Assembly (NCBI GenBank): GCA_039621445.1
Contig: CP154955.1
Location: 35,505,123 to 35,569,122 of the forward strand
Direction of reading: 5' to 3'
Length of the DNA stretch: 64,000 nt
DNA from: Euglena gracilis
Lineage: Eukaryota > Euglenida > Euglenophyceae > Euglenales
The notes beneath the pieces are model-generated. The model had not been told where the DNA came from, ran no database searches, and saw only the letters and a list, made by a program, of their open reading frames with translations. The position numbers and the translations under genes are program-made. The stretch's first letter is position 1, and every line of letters begins with the position of its first letter. Positions 52,942 through 63,890 of the stretch are shown in pieces.

Positions 52942-55317
52942 GTTGCCCCTCCTGAGGTCCCTGTGAAGGGACCCCTGGCGGCGCAACCCGCGTAGGATCG
53001 TTTTTGTTTGAGCCCGTCGGGCCCACCTGGTGGGGGGTTTCCCCTTGGAGGAAAAATGGGGTAGGGGTGGGTGTTGGTGAGGATGGTGACGTTGAAAATG
53101 ACTTACTTTGGTGGTCCAATCAATTGAACTTGAATGAATAATCAGAAATAACCAATGACTTGAACTTGTTTGCTTGAACTTGTTTGATTGTTTGTTGATT
53201 GGCAAATGCAAATACACAATTGAATGCCACACAAAGAACAGTATGTGAACAGAGTGTAAACAGAGCCCTGTGCAGAAAACGTGCAATTGGAGGGGGGCTA
53301 CAGCTGGGGGGGCTACTTGGTATACTTTGCGCAATTCTTAATGAATTGCGCCATCTGAGCGCCCACCAAGGGGGTGCGCATCTGGCGCAAAGCCCAGCAG
53401 GGCTTGTGCATCCCCTTGGGGGTTGCCTGTTGGCCCCCTCAACCTGCCCCCTCCTTTACCTTCCCTTGGCTTGGTCAAAATGGGCTGTGGGGCCCCCTTG
53501 GGGGCCAGTGGGGCCTCAAAAGGCCCTTGGGGGCCTTGGAGCCCCCTCGCGGCCCTTCGTGGCCCCTTTGGGCCCCCTTGGGACCCCTCCTTGGGACGGG
53601 CACCCTCGGACCGTGCACACTCTCCTCCTCAAAAAAATTGCCGTGTAATTTAACTTCGACTCCTTTGCCGGTCCGAGGTGCCGCCCCCCCCTTTTTGTTT
53701 TCCCGCCTCTGAAAAAAATTGCATTTTTTTCTTGTTGAAACGCACAAGCGGTGGCGCCACGTGCCGTGTGTGGCGCGTGCTGTCGGGGAGGGGGTACAAG
53801 GGAGGGGCGAGAAGGGGGACGGGCGCCTCCGGGCTCGTGACCCGGGGAGGCACCGCCTGGGGCCCCTCCGCTCCCCCTCCGGTCCCGTGAGCCTTCTTGG
53901 CCCATGGGTACAGGCGGACTGCCCCCCCCCCCGCAACACTTGATGCCAATGTGTAATTGTGATTTCCCCCCCCCAGGCCCCGCTTGGCCCGGGGTGGAAA
54001 GCTCCTGCATGTTGAGAAGGAAACATTTGACCAACCCAGCAGGGCCGCCCCGCCTTGCCCGGTATTCCGGGGCCAAAGGGGTGCGTGCTGGAGGGGGCAC
54101 CGGGGAGGCGCCTTGGGTGGGGCCCGTTCCTTGGAGGAGGGGGCTGCCCCCCCCCCCCGTGGAGGGGGTCGGGGCTGCCCCCCCCCCCCGCGTTGTGGGC
54201 TGGGCCGCCTTGGCCGTGGCCCGTCCTCTTGAGAGGGGGGGCTGGGGGCTGCCCCCCCCCCACTCCCTCCGGTGTGGAGGGGGGTTGGCGCTTGCCCCCC
54301 CCCTGGCGTGGTTAACTTCAAAAATTGGCCGACGGGGTGTGTTTTTTTAAAAAAAGGTGGAAAATCGGCAGGCGCCCCCCACCCTTGCATGGTGGGCCGC
54401 GGAGGGGTGTGGCCGACCGCAAGAAAAAATCGGTCAAAAATCGGCAGGCGCCCCCCCCTCCCCCGGCATGGTGGGCTGAGGAGGGATGTGGACGACCACA
54501 AAAAAAATCGGCAGGCGCCCAGGCGCCCCCCCCCCCTTTCCGTCGGCACGGTTGGCCGATGAGGGGGGCAGCCAACCGTCAAAAATCGGGAAGAATTGGC
54601 AGGCGCCCCCCCCCCTCCCTCGGCACGGTGGGCCGAAGAGGTGTGTGGCCAACCATCAAAAATTGGTTAAAATGGTAGGTGCCCCCCCCCCCGGCATGGT
54701 GGGCCGAGGAGGGGTGTCCGCCGTCAGCCCCCCCGCCTTGGCGGGGCCCTCCAAAATTCGAAACTGAAATCGAAAAAGAATTCAAACCGGTGATGTGAAG
54801 GGCAGAACTGAAAGAATGCAGGGGCTCGAGGCCCCCCCTTGGGTCCTAGCGGCCTCGTGGGCCCCCTCGGCGCCCGGGTGCCGCACCGTGCGGTGTTGAG
54901 CACGTGCGGCGAGTGGGCGCCGGGGGGCACTCGCCCTGGGCGGGCGCTCTGTGGCCGCGGGTGTTGGGCGAGGCCAGCCCTGGGGGGGGGGAGAATGTGG
55001 GCCCCCCAGGGGCCCTTGGGGATGGGAGCCCCCCCCCCCCCGTGCAGTTGTGTGGCCTCCTCGCCCCGCCCGGGCGTCCTGTCCCCTTGAGAGGGCCACC
55101 AGGCCCCCGGATTCTGGGGCCACCGGCCCCACGCCCGTAGCCAAGGGGCGGTCGCAGGGGTTTGAAATCTGAATTTGAAATTGAAGTTGAACCTGCGAAG
55201 ACACAAATAACAATCACACAAACAAAATCAGAATCAGGGCCAGGGACGTAGGGGTGCTCCGCCACCACCACAATTCCCGTACCCAACTTCCCCCCGCTTC
55301 CACCTCAAACCCTCCCC
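52942..55317 (-). other. probable Gypsy-C 3' region, GC-rich and repetitive
   Basis: This lies between the end of Gypsy-C pol and A-prime, so it should hold the 3' UTR and possibly the 3' LTR. I cannot delimit an LTR because the 5' copy is outside the window. A purine-rich tract on the - strand near 55,330-55,345 overlaps the pol end. The stretch contains a tandem array (54,310-54,720), many C or G runs and an AT-richer part (53,080-53,260) with repeated TTGAACTTG. No gene is supported. Confidence 0.5.
54310..54720. repeat. tandem array of about 85-bp units
   Basis: Four to five imperfect units built on (A)AAAATCGGCAGGCGCC, a C run, GGCATGGTGGGC(C/T)G and AGGGGTGTGG. The unit start recurs near 54,362, 54,438, 54,507, 54,594 and 54,674. 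Confidence 0.75.
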
Positions 55318-56961
55318 CTATTGCCTTCGACCCCGCCCCCCTTTCCTCCCGGGGCGGAGAAGTCCCACCACCTCCAACGGGATCCCCTTGGCTGCACAAT
55401 AGTCCACCACATCATCGTTGTAGGATGGGAAGAAATCCGACCATGGTAGCCATTGGAGATCCGTCGGATCCCAATTTTTCCACCTCACCTGAAATTCCGG
55501 GACCCCCGTTTCTGGGTGGTTCCGGCTGCCCACGGTCTTCTCCACCACCCACTCATCCGGGCCCACCTCCAGGGGGGCCGCCTTGTCGTTGAAATAAAAG
55601 AGTGGGAGGGGGTCGGTGGAGAACTCGTCCTCCGCGTGGAGCTTGAGTTGGCTCCGGTGTGTCTCTTGGCGGGCCCCCGGGGCCAACTCCACCACATAGG
55701 AGTGGCGACCCCGGCGGGCCACCACAGTCCCCCTTTTCCACGTGGTGGCCAATTTGTCCGTGCCCGGCTGTGTCTCGGGACGGTACCACACCTTGGCACC
55801 GACCTCCAGGGGAGGTGGGTCCCTTCTCTTGGCGTTGATGGAAGCCCACCGTTTGGCGTGCAAGGCATTCAAGGTTGAGGCCACCTTCTCGTCCATAGCC
55901 CGCATCCGTGCCATGAAGTCGGCTGCCCCCTCGGCCTCTCGTGGGGGCTGGTGGGGCAGGCCTTGTAGTGGCCGGTGTCGCCCGAAGACCACCTCGTAGG
56001 GCGACAAGCCGGACTCCCCTGGCACATCGTGCAGGTGCCGGAGGGCCTTGGGTAACAGCACCACCCATGAGGCCTCCTTCTCCGACAGGTCAGCGATGAG
56101 CTTGGACAGGGTGTTCATCACCCGTTGGCCTGCCACCTCTGCCCGACCGTTGGCCTGGTGGTGGTAGGCCTGCCCGTAGGCACGCCTCACCCCCATGGCG
56201 GCACACATTGTTTGCCACCAAGCCGAAGCAAAGTGGGGGCCACGGTCCGAGGTCACCACAGAGGGCACCCCGAACATGTCCCAGTGGCGGAACATGGCCT
56301 TGGCCACCACCTCGGCTGTCAGGCCCTTGTACTTGTGGGGGGTGGCCACTGTCCACCCACTCTCACGGTCCACGCACAGGGCCAGGTAATCAAACACTTG
56401 GCCCTCGTGGGTCACCTCAGGCATTGCAAACAGGTCCACCGCCACACTGTCCATGAGGAACGGTGGCACAGTGGTGGCTTCGAGAGCACACTTGAAAGGT
56501 GCTCGAGAGGGGTCACAGGCTTGGCAGATTTCACATTGCCGCTGGATGCCTTGGGTGATTTTCTCAGCCCCCCTTGGATCCGCGAACCTGTACCACCGCC
56601 CCATCTGGTGCCAGAGCCTGGAGGCTCCTGGGTGGCCCGCGTCCCCGTGGTGGGCCCGGACCACGAGCCCCATCAGGCTGGTGGGCACACAGAGGAGCCC
56701 GTCCGTGTACATTTTGTCCCCGTACAGACGGACCCCCTCAGGCCACTCTCCTGCAGGGGCCTGCACACTTGCATAAACAGGCCCCCACACAGGGCAATTT
56801 TCATATGCCCGTGACCAATCCCTGTCCATCACTGGGATGGAGGGATCCTCCTCCACCTCCTCCTGGGTGTGCACCCCCGTGTTTGGAGAAAGTGAAATTG
56901 GTTCCCCCACAGGTTCCCCGAGATCCCCCCGGTGGGGATCATCGATGGGGGGTGTCCTCAT
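55318..56961 (-). pseudogene. Gypsy-C Pol: integrase and chromodomain
   Basis: 547 codons in one frame. Zinc motif region H..GHPGASRL and CEICQAC; catalytic block VAVDLFAMPEV (first Asp), TSDRGPHFASAWW (second Asp), and ANGRAEVAGQ (Glu). A GARQETHRSQL segment and a chromodomain follow near the C-terminus (EWVVEKTVG, EFQVRWKNW). The start sits at a six-C run (on the - strand; six G at 56,947-56,952), where the frame changes from RT/RNase H, so this is a break in one polyprotein, not a separate gene. Confidence 0.85.
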
Positions 56962-58938
56962 TCAGAACTCTTCGCCCCGGTTGGTGTTCCTCAGGTCCCC
57001 CCCTTCTTGCCGGCTGTTCATTCCCGAATTCATCCACGAAAAGATGGGCACGTGGGGAACCTCGTGTCTCCCGCGTGTCCAACCCAGGTCCCCCAGGTCC
57101 CTCCCCTCCCGCGAGGATGGGACCCGAATCTCCCGAGGGGGCGTCCCCAGGCCCCTCCCCCCCTGTGGGGTCAGGGCCAGGGCCCCCTGGCACTGAATCC
57201 TCAGCCCCCTCCCCCTCTGTGGGGCTGGGGCCAGGTATGTGCTGTGCTGCCCGTTCCGCCTGCGCTGTGTCTCTCCCGCTGCGTGTTGTTACCGCCACGT
57301 GGAGTTCCTCCCCCCCGTGCGGTGTCCCGCATTCCCGCTCTTCCCTCCGTTCTTCTTCGATCATGGCCCTCATTGCCTCGTCATCCTCGTCGCTCCCGTG
57401 AAGGCTGATGTCGGCAAAAGCTTTGGAGGCAGGATATGCCCACCTGCTCAGGGCATCTGCCACCACGTTTTCCTTTCCCGGGATGTAGACCACGTGAAGG
57501 TCAAACCGGGAGAACATTTCATGCCAGCGTCCCCGCCTTCCCGCAGGTCCGCTGGGCGTGTCCAGGGTTTCCTTGGCCCAGGCCTCCAGGGACTTGTAGT
57601 CCGTGAGGACTAACACCGGCTGCAGGCCGATGTAGGAGGCCCATTTCTGGAGGGCCAGGATGATGGCGTAGGTCTCCTTCTCTCGCGGAGACCAGCTTTT
57701 CACCTGTCCAGCCGTGAGTTTCCTGGAGCAGAAGGCCACAGGCACGGTTTTCCGTGGCTTCCACGGCTGTGGGCATCCCCTCTGTTGGCTCCAAAACTGT
57801 TCCAGGGCTGCCCCCACCGCCTTGTCGCTCGCATCAACCCGGAGAATGAATGGCTGGTCCGGGTTGATGGTGTGGAGCTCCAATCCCCGGAGGAGCTCCT
57901 GTTTCAGGGCGGTGAAGGCCTCCCGTTCCACTTGGCCGAATTTCACAGGTTTTTTGCTGCCTTTTTTCCCTTCCACACGTCCCACCTTGAGGAGTTCCAT
58001 CAGGGGGGCTGCATACCGGGCATACTCCTTCACGTAGCTGGAGTAGTAGTTGGTGAAGCCCAGAAAGCCCCTGAGGGCTGTGATCGTGCGGGGCTCCTCC
58101 CACTTCTCCAGCGCCATGAGTTTGCCCGGGGCTGGCCTCCGTTTTCCTCCCCCCAGGATGTGGCCACAGAACTCCACTTCTCTTACGAAGAAGCGGCACT
58201 TGTTTTTGTCCACGACCAGGCGGTGTTCCCGCAGTGCCCCCAACACTCGCCTTATGTCCTGGTCGTGTGCTTCCAGGGTAGCTTCATCCGTGCCACACCA
58301 CTCGGTCCCCACGATGATGTCGTCAACATATGGGTTGGCGACATCAGCCACATCCCTCAGCGAGTAGTCGATCACCCGCTGAAAAATGGCCACTCCACTT
58401 TTCAGGCCCATCACGACCACACACCACTGCTTGGACCCTCGGGGGGTGCTGCAGCAGGTGTATGGGCGTGAGTCTTCGTGCAGGGGCACCTGATGGAAGG
58501 CATCCTTGAGATCAAGGACGGAGAACAGGTACCTCCGTCCCTGGTTCACCAGGATGTCCTCGATCCTGGGGAGGGGGTACGCATCTGTCACCGTGGCCTC
58601 GTTTAATGCCCGGAAGTCCACAACCCCACGCCACTTCCCCTGTTTCTTGGCCACCACGAATGTGGGGCTGCTCCAGGCACTTGGCACCCCCTCCTCCACC
58701 TTCTTGTCCCGAACCCACTCATCCACTAGGTCACACAAGGCCCTGTGCCTCTCCCCTGTCAGGTGGATGGGCCTCTGCCTTTTCGCCACAGATCCCGGTT
58801 TTAATTCGATTTTCCCTTCCCCCAGGGGCCCCCGAACGATTCTTTCCCCCCAAATCCTGTCTCGGAGAACCTCCCCCTCGAAGTCCCTCCGGAGGGCTGC
58901 CCGGAGCTCCTCAGCCGCTGGCTGGTCACCTGTTCCCC
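56939..58938 (-). pseudogene. Gypsy-C Pol: reverse transcriptase and RNase H
   Basis: RT motifs: VVDFRALNEATVTDAYPLP, LDLKDAFHQV, VMGLKSGVAIFQ and YVDDIIV (about 58,317-58,328). RNase H has ILRVDASDKAVG and TDYKSLEAW. The end is a Gly/Pro/Glu-rich linker before integrase. The frame is entered near 58,938 (ELRAALRRDFEGEVL) from another frame covering 58,940-59,148, so a frameshift separates it from protease. Confidence 0.85.
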
Positions 58939-59144
58939 TTCGGGAACAAGGATGACCCCTTGGGCTGCCCGTGCTTCGACCTCCCGGGCTGCCCGCAGGA
59001 GTTCCTTGGCCACTGTCTCCTGGGTCGCCTCATCCTCGTGCAGGGGGTTTTCCTCCCACTCAGGCTCCTCGGTGTCCTCCCCCAGGGCTGCCTCTGGCAA
59101 AGCAAGCCGCAGTGCTCTGACTTTTTCCACCATTTTCAGGTATC

Positions 59145-61010
59145 TCACCCGCTTCTGAGCCTTTTGGTGGGCTGCTGGCTGAACTTGCTCACCTCCGCAT
59201 CATGTCCCCGAAGGAGGACCACCTGCTCTCCCCTCAATGCCAAGGCTCGGAGATGTGGAAACACCCCGAGCTGGTTTTCCTCCAGCCACGGAAAGCCGAT
59301 GATGGCCTCCACGTGGATGTCTGCCTCATAGAAGGAGGCTGGGGCCGTCCACAAGGCCCCTTCCCCCTGACCCAGGCCCCCCTCCCGCCGGAGGACCAGG
59401 CCCAGGGTTGCCTCACGTTCCCCCCCTTCCATCTTGGCTCCACTGGCCGTCACCAGGGACAGGGGCTTGGGGGCAGGCAGGAGGTATGTGCTGGGTAGCT
59501 TGCCTCTTCGGACCAGGTTCACCTCTGCCCCTGTGTCAATGAGGGCGTTGATGAAGTGGGTCTGTCCGTCTGGCCCCCTGGCCTGCACCCGCATCAGCAG
59601 CTGCCGTTCACTGGCACCCTGCCCCACCTCACGGAGCAAGACCGAGGGCACCCCTCGCTCTGTCTGGGGGTCCCGCTCTGGCTCCGGAGACCCGGCAGCG
59701 TGGGCCTCCGGTGCCGGTGCTGTGGCCAGGTCACGGATGAGCGCCTCTGGGATCCGATATTTCAGGTGCCGGGGCAGGTTTTGGTGTTTACTGCTGAGCC
59801 GAATTTTGTGCCGGCCCTTCCGTCCCCCCTCAGGTACTGGGCTTTCCAGGTTGGTGCAGGTCCGGCCGTCACACACCCGTGGCCGGAGACCCAGGACATG
59901 GGGGCTGCCCCATATCCTGGTGGGCTTCTGGTAGCCCCAGTCAGCGTACTGGCAGTAATCCACGTCCACGTGTGGGATCCCTGCCATGTACCTGCGGGTC
60001 CGCAGGTACCCGTACCGGGGGTTTTCCAGCCACCACCGCCGTGGGCGGAGGTATCTGATGATGGCCAGGGCCCGCTGCACCAGCCGATCAGCCAATTTAA
60101 AATCCCGTTCCCTGGTGGTCAGGGCCAGGCTGAATTCGGTGCAGGGGACCCCGCACACAACCACCTCAAAATCCCCAGGCTGGAACTGTTTTTTAAAATT
60201 CCATTTCAGCACGTCAACACAAATGTCTGGCCGCCACCTGGGGTCCACGTCCACCGACGTGACCTGGTAACCCAGGCTGCGGTAGACGTCCCCTACTGAA
60301 CCTGTCCCGCAGAACAGGTCCAGCATCCGCCTGGGCTGGTGCGCTCTCCCCACCTGCCCCAGGTGTGCCGGCTTGACCTCCCCTGTGGCCCCCCCGGTCC
60401 CTGGGGGTGGCCCTGAAAAATGTGTCCCGAACCTGGTTTTGTTCTCCCTCCCCCTTCGTGTCACCTCCTCCAGCGTGCACCGGTCTGGGTGCCCACACAG
60501 CAAAAAGGCTGTGATGGGCCACTTGGTCCCCCGGCACAACTCCTCCCCTCTGCCGAAAAATCGTGTTCCCTGAGGGAACGTGACTTGGCGCACTGCCAAG
60601 CCCCTGGCCTCCCTGTACCAACGCCGCCCCGGCCACCTGGGGATCACCAGGATGGCATGGATCTGATCCCTCCTGATTTTTTCGAGAACCTCCTGTATTT
60701 TTTTATAAGGTGGGTTGATCCACAAAACCTCCCTGCCCCAGTCCTGTTTGAAGGCATCTTCTCCCTCCCTGCTCCCTGGCCCCCACCAGCGGACAAACCT
60801 GCGGTTTTCTTTGGCAGAAAAGGCGTCGACCTCCGGTTGGTCCCCCAGGCGGCAGAGTACGTCCCTGACGTACTCCTCCCGGACGTGGTAGTCCTGGGAG
60901 ATACACCGGGAGGGCGACCTCCCAAACCCTGAGGAACGGGCTGGGAGTGGTGCTGGGGCTTGCCGTGGTGTGGGGGTTGAGGTAGAAGGTGCGGCCCTGA
61001 CGCACCTCAC
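59145..61010 (-). CDS. Gypsy-C Pol N-terminus: Dam-like domain, C5-cytosine methyltransferase, protease
   Basis: 621 codons, open throughout. Residues are counted from 61,010. Dam-like about 55-175: VDAFSAKENRRFV, then WINPPY (NPPY 99-102), then LVIPRWPGRRWY. C5 methyltransferase about 228-430: LDLFCGTGSV (D231), VPCTEFS (candidate nucleophile C290), WLENPR (E329), WGYQKPTRIW, and YRIPEALI. Protease: ALIDTGAEVN (D492). The start is not certain; gag ends at 61,007 in another frame, so a frameshift fusion with gag is likely. Two different DNA-methyltransferase folds in one retroelement polyprotein is unusual. Known DIRS elements have only the Dam-like one. Confidence 0.88.
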   Translation of the reverse strand: MRCVRAAPSTSTPTPRQAPAPLPARSSGFGRSPSRCISQDYHVREEYVRDVLCRLGDQPEVDAFSAKENRRFVRWWGPGSREGEDAFKQDWGREVLWINPPYKKIQEVLEKIRRDQIHAILVIPRWPGRRWYREARGLAVRQVTFPQGTRFFGRGEELCRGTKWPITAFLLCGHPDRCTLEEVTRRGRENKTRFGTHFSGPPPGTGGATGEVKPAHLGQVGRAHQPRRMLDLFCGTGSVGDVYRSLGYQVTSVDVDPRWRPDICVDVLKWNFKKQFQPGDFEVVVCGVPCTEFSLALTTRERDFKLADRLVQRALAIIRYLRPRRWWLENPRYGYLRTRRYMAGIPHVDVDYCQYADWGYQKPTRIWGSPHVLGLRPRVCDGRTCTNLESPVPEGGRKGRHKIRLSSKHQNLPRHLKYRIPEALIRDLATAPAPEAHAAGSPEPERDPQTERGVPSVLLREVGQGASERQLLMRVQARGPDGQTHFINALIDTGAEVNLVRRGKLPSTYLLPAPKPLSLVTASGAKMEGGEREATLGLVLRREGGLGQGEGALWTAPASFYEADIHVEAIIGFPWLEENQLGVFPHLRALALRGEQVVLLRGHDAEVSKFSQQPTKRLRSG

Positions 61011-63890
61011 CTGGCGAATCGAAAAACCTGACTCCCTTTCCGTGCTGGGGGCGGTTTCATCCGTGCCCTTACTGGTTTGGGGAACATTGATGACCTCCCT
61101 TGCTGCCTCCCTGATTGATGCCTGTGAGAGCGTTTTGTTTTTTTCTTTTTCATTTTTTTGTTTTGGGTTTTTCCCCTCCCTTCCTGGTGCTGTGATCTGC
61201 GGTGGACCGGGTGTGCTGGAACCCGAAGACCCCTGGGCGGCCTGCTGCGGAGGGCCAGCCGCCTTGTGTCCCTTCTCCCTTTGTCCCGAACCTGAACTCT
61301 GACCTGAGCCCCCCCCTGGACTGCCCTCGCTGGGGAAAAGCGCAGCCCAGGGGTTGGCAGAGTCGAATGAGAGGGCCTGCTGGCCCCCCCCCCAGCCCCC
61401 TTTCGTGTCTCCGTCAGGGGGGGCTGGGGGGACCGTGCAGGTTCAGGTCCGGCTCTGCCTTTGGACCTTCCCTTGACCAAAACCCAACCCTCTCCGTGAG
61501 CCTGTTCCTTACCCCCCTTCCGAGGGCCGTGCTGGGGGCACCCTGGGTCCCCGTCCCCTCCTTTCTGGCCCCTGCTTTTTCAGGCACTCCCCCGCCGTGG
61601 GGGTGTGGACGCCCCCTTCCCCTTTCCCTTTCTCCACCAGCAATATCGTGCCAGATGTCCCGTTTTCCCACACTCATAAAATTTTTTTCCAGGGCATTCC
61701 CGAGACCAGTGATCTGTGGCCCCGCACTGGCTGCAGGGCTGGTCCACCGAGGGGCCACTCCGGGGGCTCCTCGGGGGGGTTTGTTTCCTGTTGGTGGCTG
61801 GGTGAGGGGTTGGGGACCTGGCTGGGCGAAACTCTGAGCCGCCCTTGCCAGCTCCCTTGCCGAACCCCTTCCCCTTTTGCCCCGGGCTGGGGGACCTGCG
61901 TCCCTCCCGTCCCTTTCCCGGAGACCCGCCCCGGTGCCGTGATTGCCTGTCCTGTGGCCCCTCAGGGCCTTTGGGGGGTCCCGCTTTTGCTCCTCCCTCA
62001 GCTGGCTGTGAAACGGTTTTCTGGGGCTGGGCTGGCCTGGCTTCCTGGGATTTCACTTCTGAGACTGAAAAATTGTCGAGGCCCCCAGCCCAGTGGTCTT
62101 CCTGGTGGGCTGGGACCCCCCCGTCCACCCCAAGAACGGCCATAGCTGTCAGACCGTTCCTGGAACCGCAGCTCGTTTTCAGTGTGTCGAAAAACCTCTT
62201 CCAATCCCAGCTTTGTTTCGTGGGGGGTGATTTTCACTGTATTGACCCCCTGCAGCGTGGCCCCGTTCCTCATCATCAGCCTCTCCAGCGCCCGCCAGCT
62301 GTAGAGCTTGATGAGGAAGGAGTCCCGGTGTGCCCTGACTGTCACCGGCTCCCCCTCACCCACAGCCTCCTGGGCGAGCTGTGTTGCCTTTTCCGCCGTC
62401 AACCCAGGGATGTGCCACAGCCGCACTGTGGGCGCATCCTGATTTTTTCGGGTCTGCTCCCTGATTATTGCCCTACGCATGGAATCTGGGAGCTGCTGCA
62501 GAACCAGAGCCTGTGCTTCCTCCTCAGAGGGGTTTTCCATCCGGCAGAAAATTAATTTAAACTGGCTTTCATATTCACGCCACGCTGGGAGGGTTAATTT
62601 GCCCGTTTTTGCTGGCCTGAGGGCCCTGAGCTGCTCATGCAGCGAGGCCTGGATGTCACCGCCCTATTTCTGGGCCAGCCAGTTCCAGAAATCCTGGAAC
62701 CTGACCCGTTCCCCCATCTCCTGTCGCCGCTGGAGTTCCAGCCGGCTGCTGTAGTCCAGGCAGCCGGTCAGAACAAGCATTTTAAACTCCTCCCCCACTG
62801 GCTGTCCCATGGAAACCTGCTGCATGTAAAGCTGAAATTTTACTGAAAAATCATGAAAATCACCTTTCAGCTCTGGTTTTACAAGGTGTTTGGTGAGGAG
62901 TGTCGCCAGCGGCCCCAAAAACATGCTGGCTGCTGGGCTGGGGGCTGCTGGCGCCACGTGGACCGGAGCCGCCTGGACCCCCCGGACCCAGGCTCCCGTG
63001 TCCTGGGACCCAAAGGCCAGAGGGGCAGCGCTGCACGATGCTGCCCCAGCCTCAGGGGCCCAGGCGAAAGGGTCCATTGCCCCCGTGAACTCCCCTCCTG
63101 CGTTGAACCCACGGGGCTGGGGGGGCCACTGGTGCTCGGCTGATTTCACCCCTGGTTGACCCCTGCCCTGGCCCTGTAGATCTGCTGTGCCTGCTGCCTG
63201 TGGTTTCGCTGTGCTGGACTGTCCCGTTGTTCGTGAATTTTGCTGAGACTGTTGCTGCTGCTCCTGTGCTCCCAACCTGGCCAAAAAATTAAAAAATCCG
63301 TGCGCTTTAATCTGGCGTTCCGCTTCCTCCCAATCCACCCCCTGGAACCCAAACGTGCCTGGTGTCTGGGCAGCTGGGGTCCCTCCAGCAGCGGGAACCT
63401 GGACCAGACTGCCCCCCGCAGCCATGGGACCCTGGGGCTGGCTGCCCCCCGCAGCCGTGGGGCCCTGGGGCAGGCTGCCCCCCGCAGCCATAGGGCTCTG
63501 GGACTGGCTGCCCCTTGGTGCCGAAGGACCCCCACTGGCTGGGGGTGCTGCCCTCCCCCCTGCCGAAGAACCAGGGACAACACTGGGAGACAGGACCCTG
63601 CCCCTCTGGGGGCCAGAACCCGAAAACCCACTGGGAAAAACTGCAGTCACGGAAGCTGGACCCGGGGATACCACTTCCCCGGGTGTTTGGGCTGCTGTCT
63701 CCGCTGCCCGACTGCTGGGGCCAGCAGAGAGCCCCTGGGAGGCCACAGGCCCCTTGCCTCCCAACAGACTGGGATGGGCTGGTAGCTGTTGCTGGGGGCC
63801 AGGAGGCATTTTGCCCCCCGCGGCACCCGAGCCGGCCATTTGGGCCCCCGGCATGGTCTGTGTCTGGGGGTCTGTGGTTGCCGGGGGCAC
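61007..63890 (-). pseudogene. Gypsy-C Gag
   Basis: From about 63,890 the frame is Pro/Ala/Gly-rich with PMAAGGS.PQ repeats (63,420-63,500). A capsid-like region follows (DFHDFSVKFQLYM to FWNWLAQK). An in-frame TAG at 62,664 interrupts it, then it continues GGDIQASLHEQLRAL to about 62,120, where the frame changes at a seven-C run. The next part has a zinc knuckle CSQCGATDHWSREC and a second, defective one (FYECGKTGHLARYC, first Cys lost). A TGA at 61,580-61,582 follows, then a Lys/Arg-rich tail to 61,007. The nucleocapsid type differs from the GKG tail of Gypsy-A. Confidence 0.8.
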
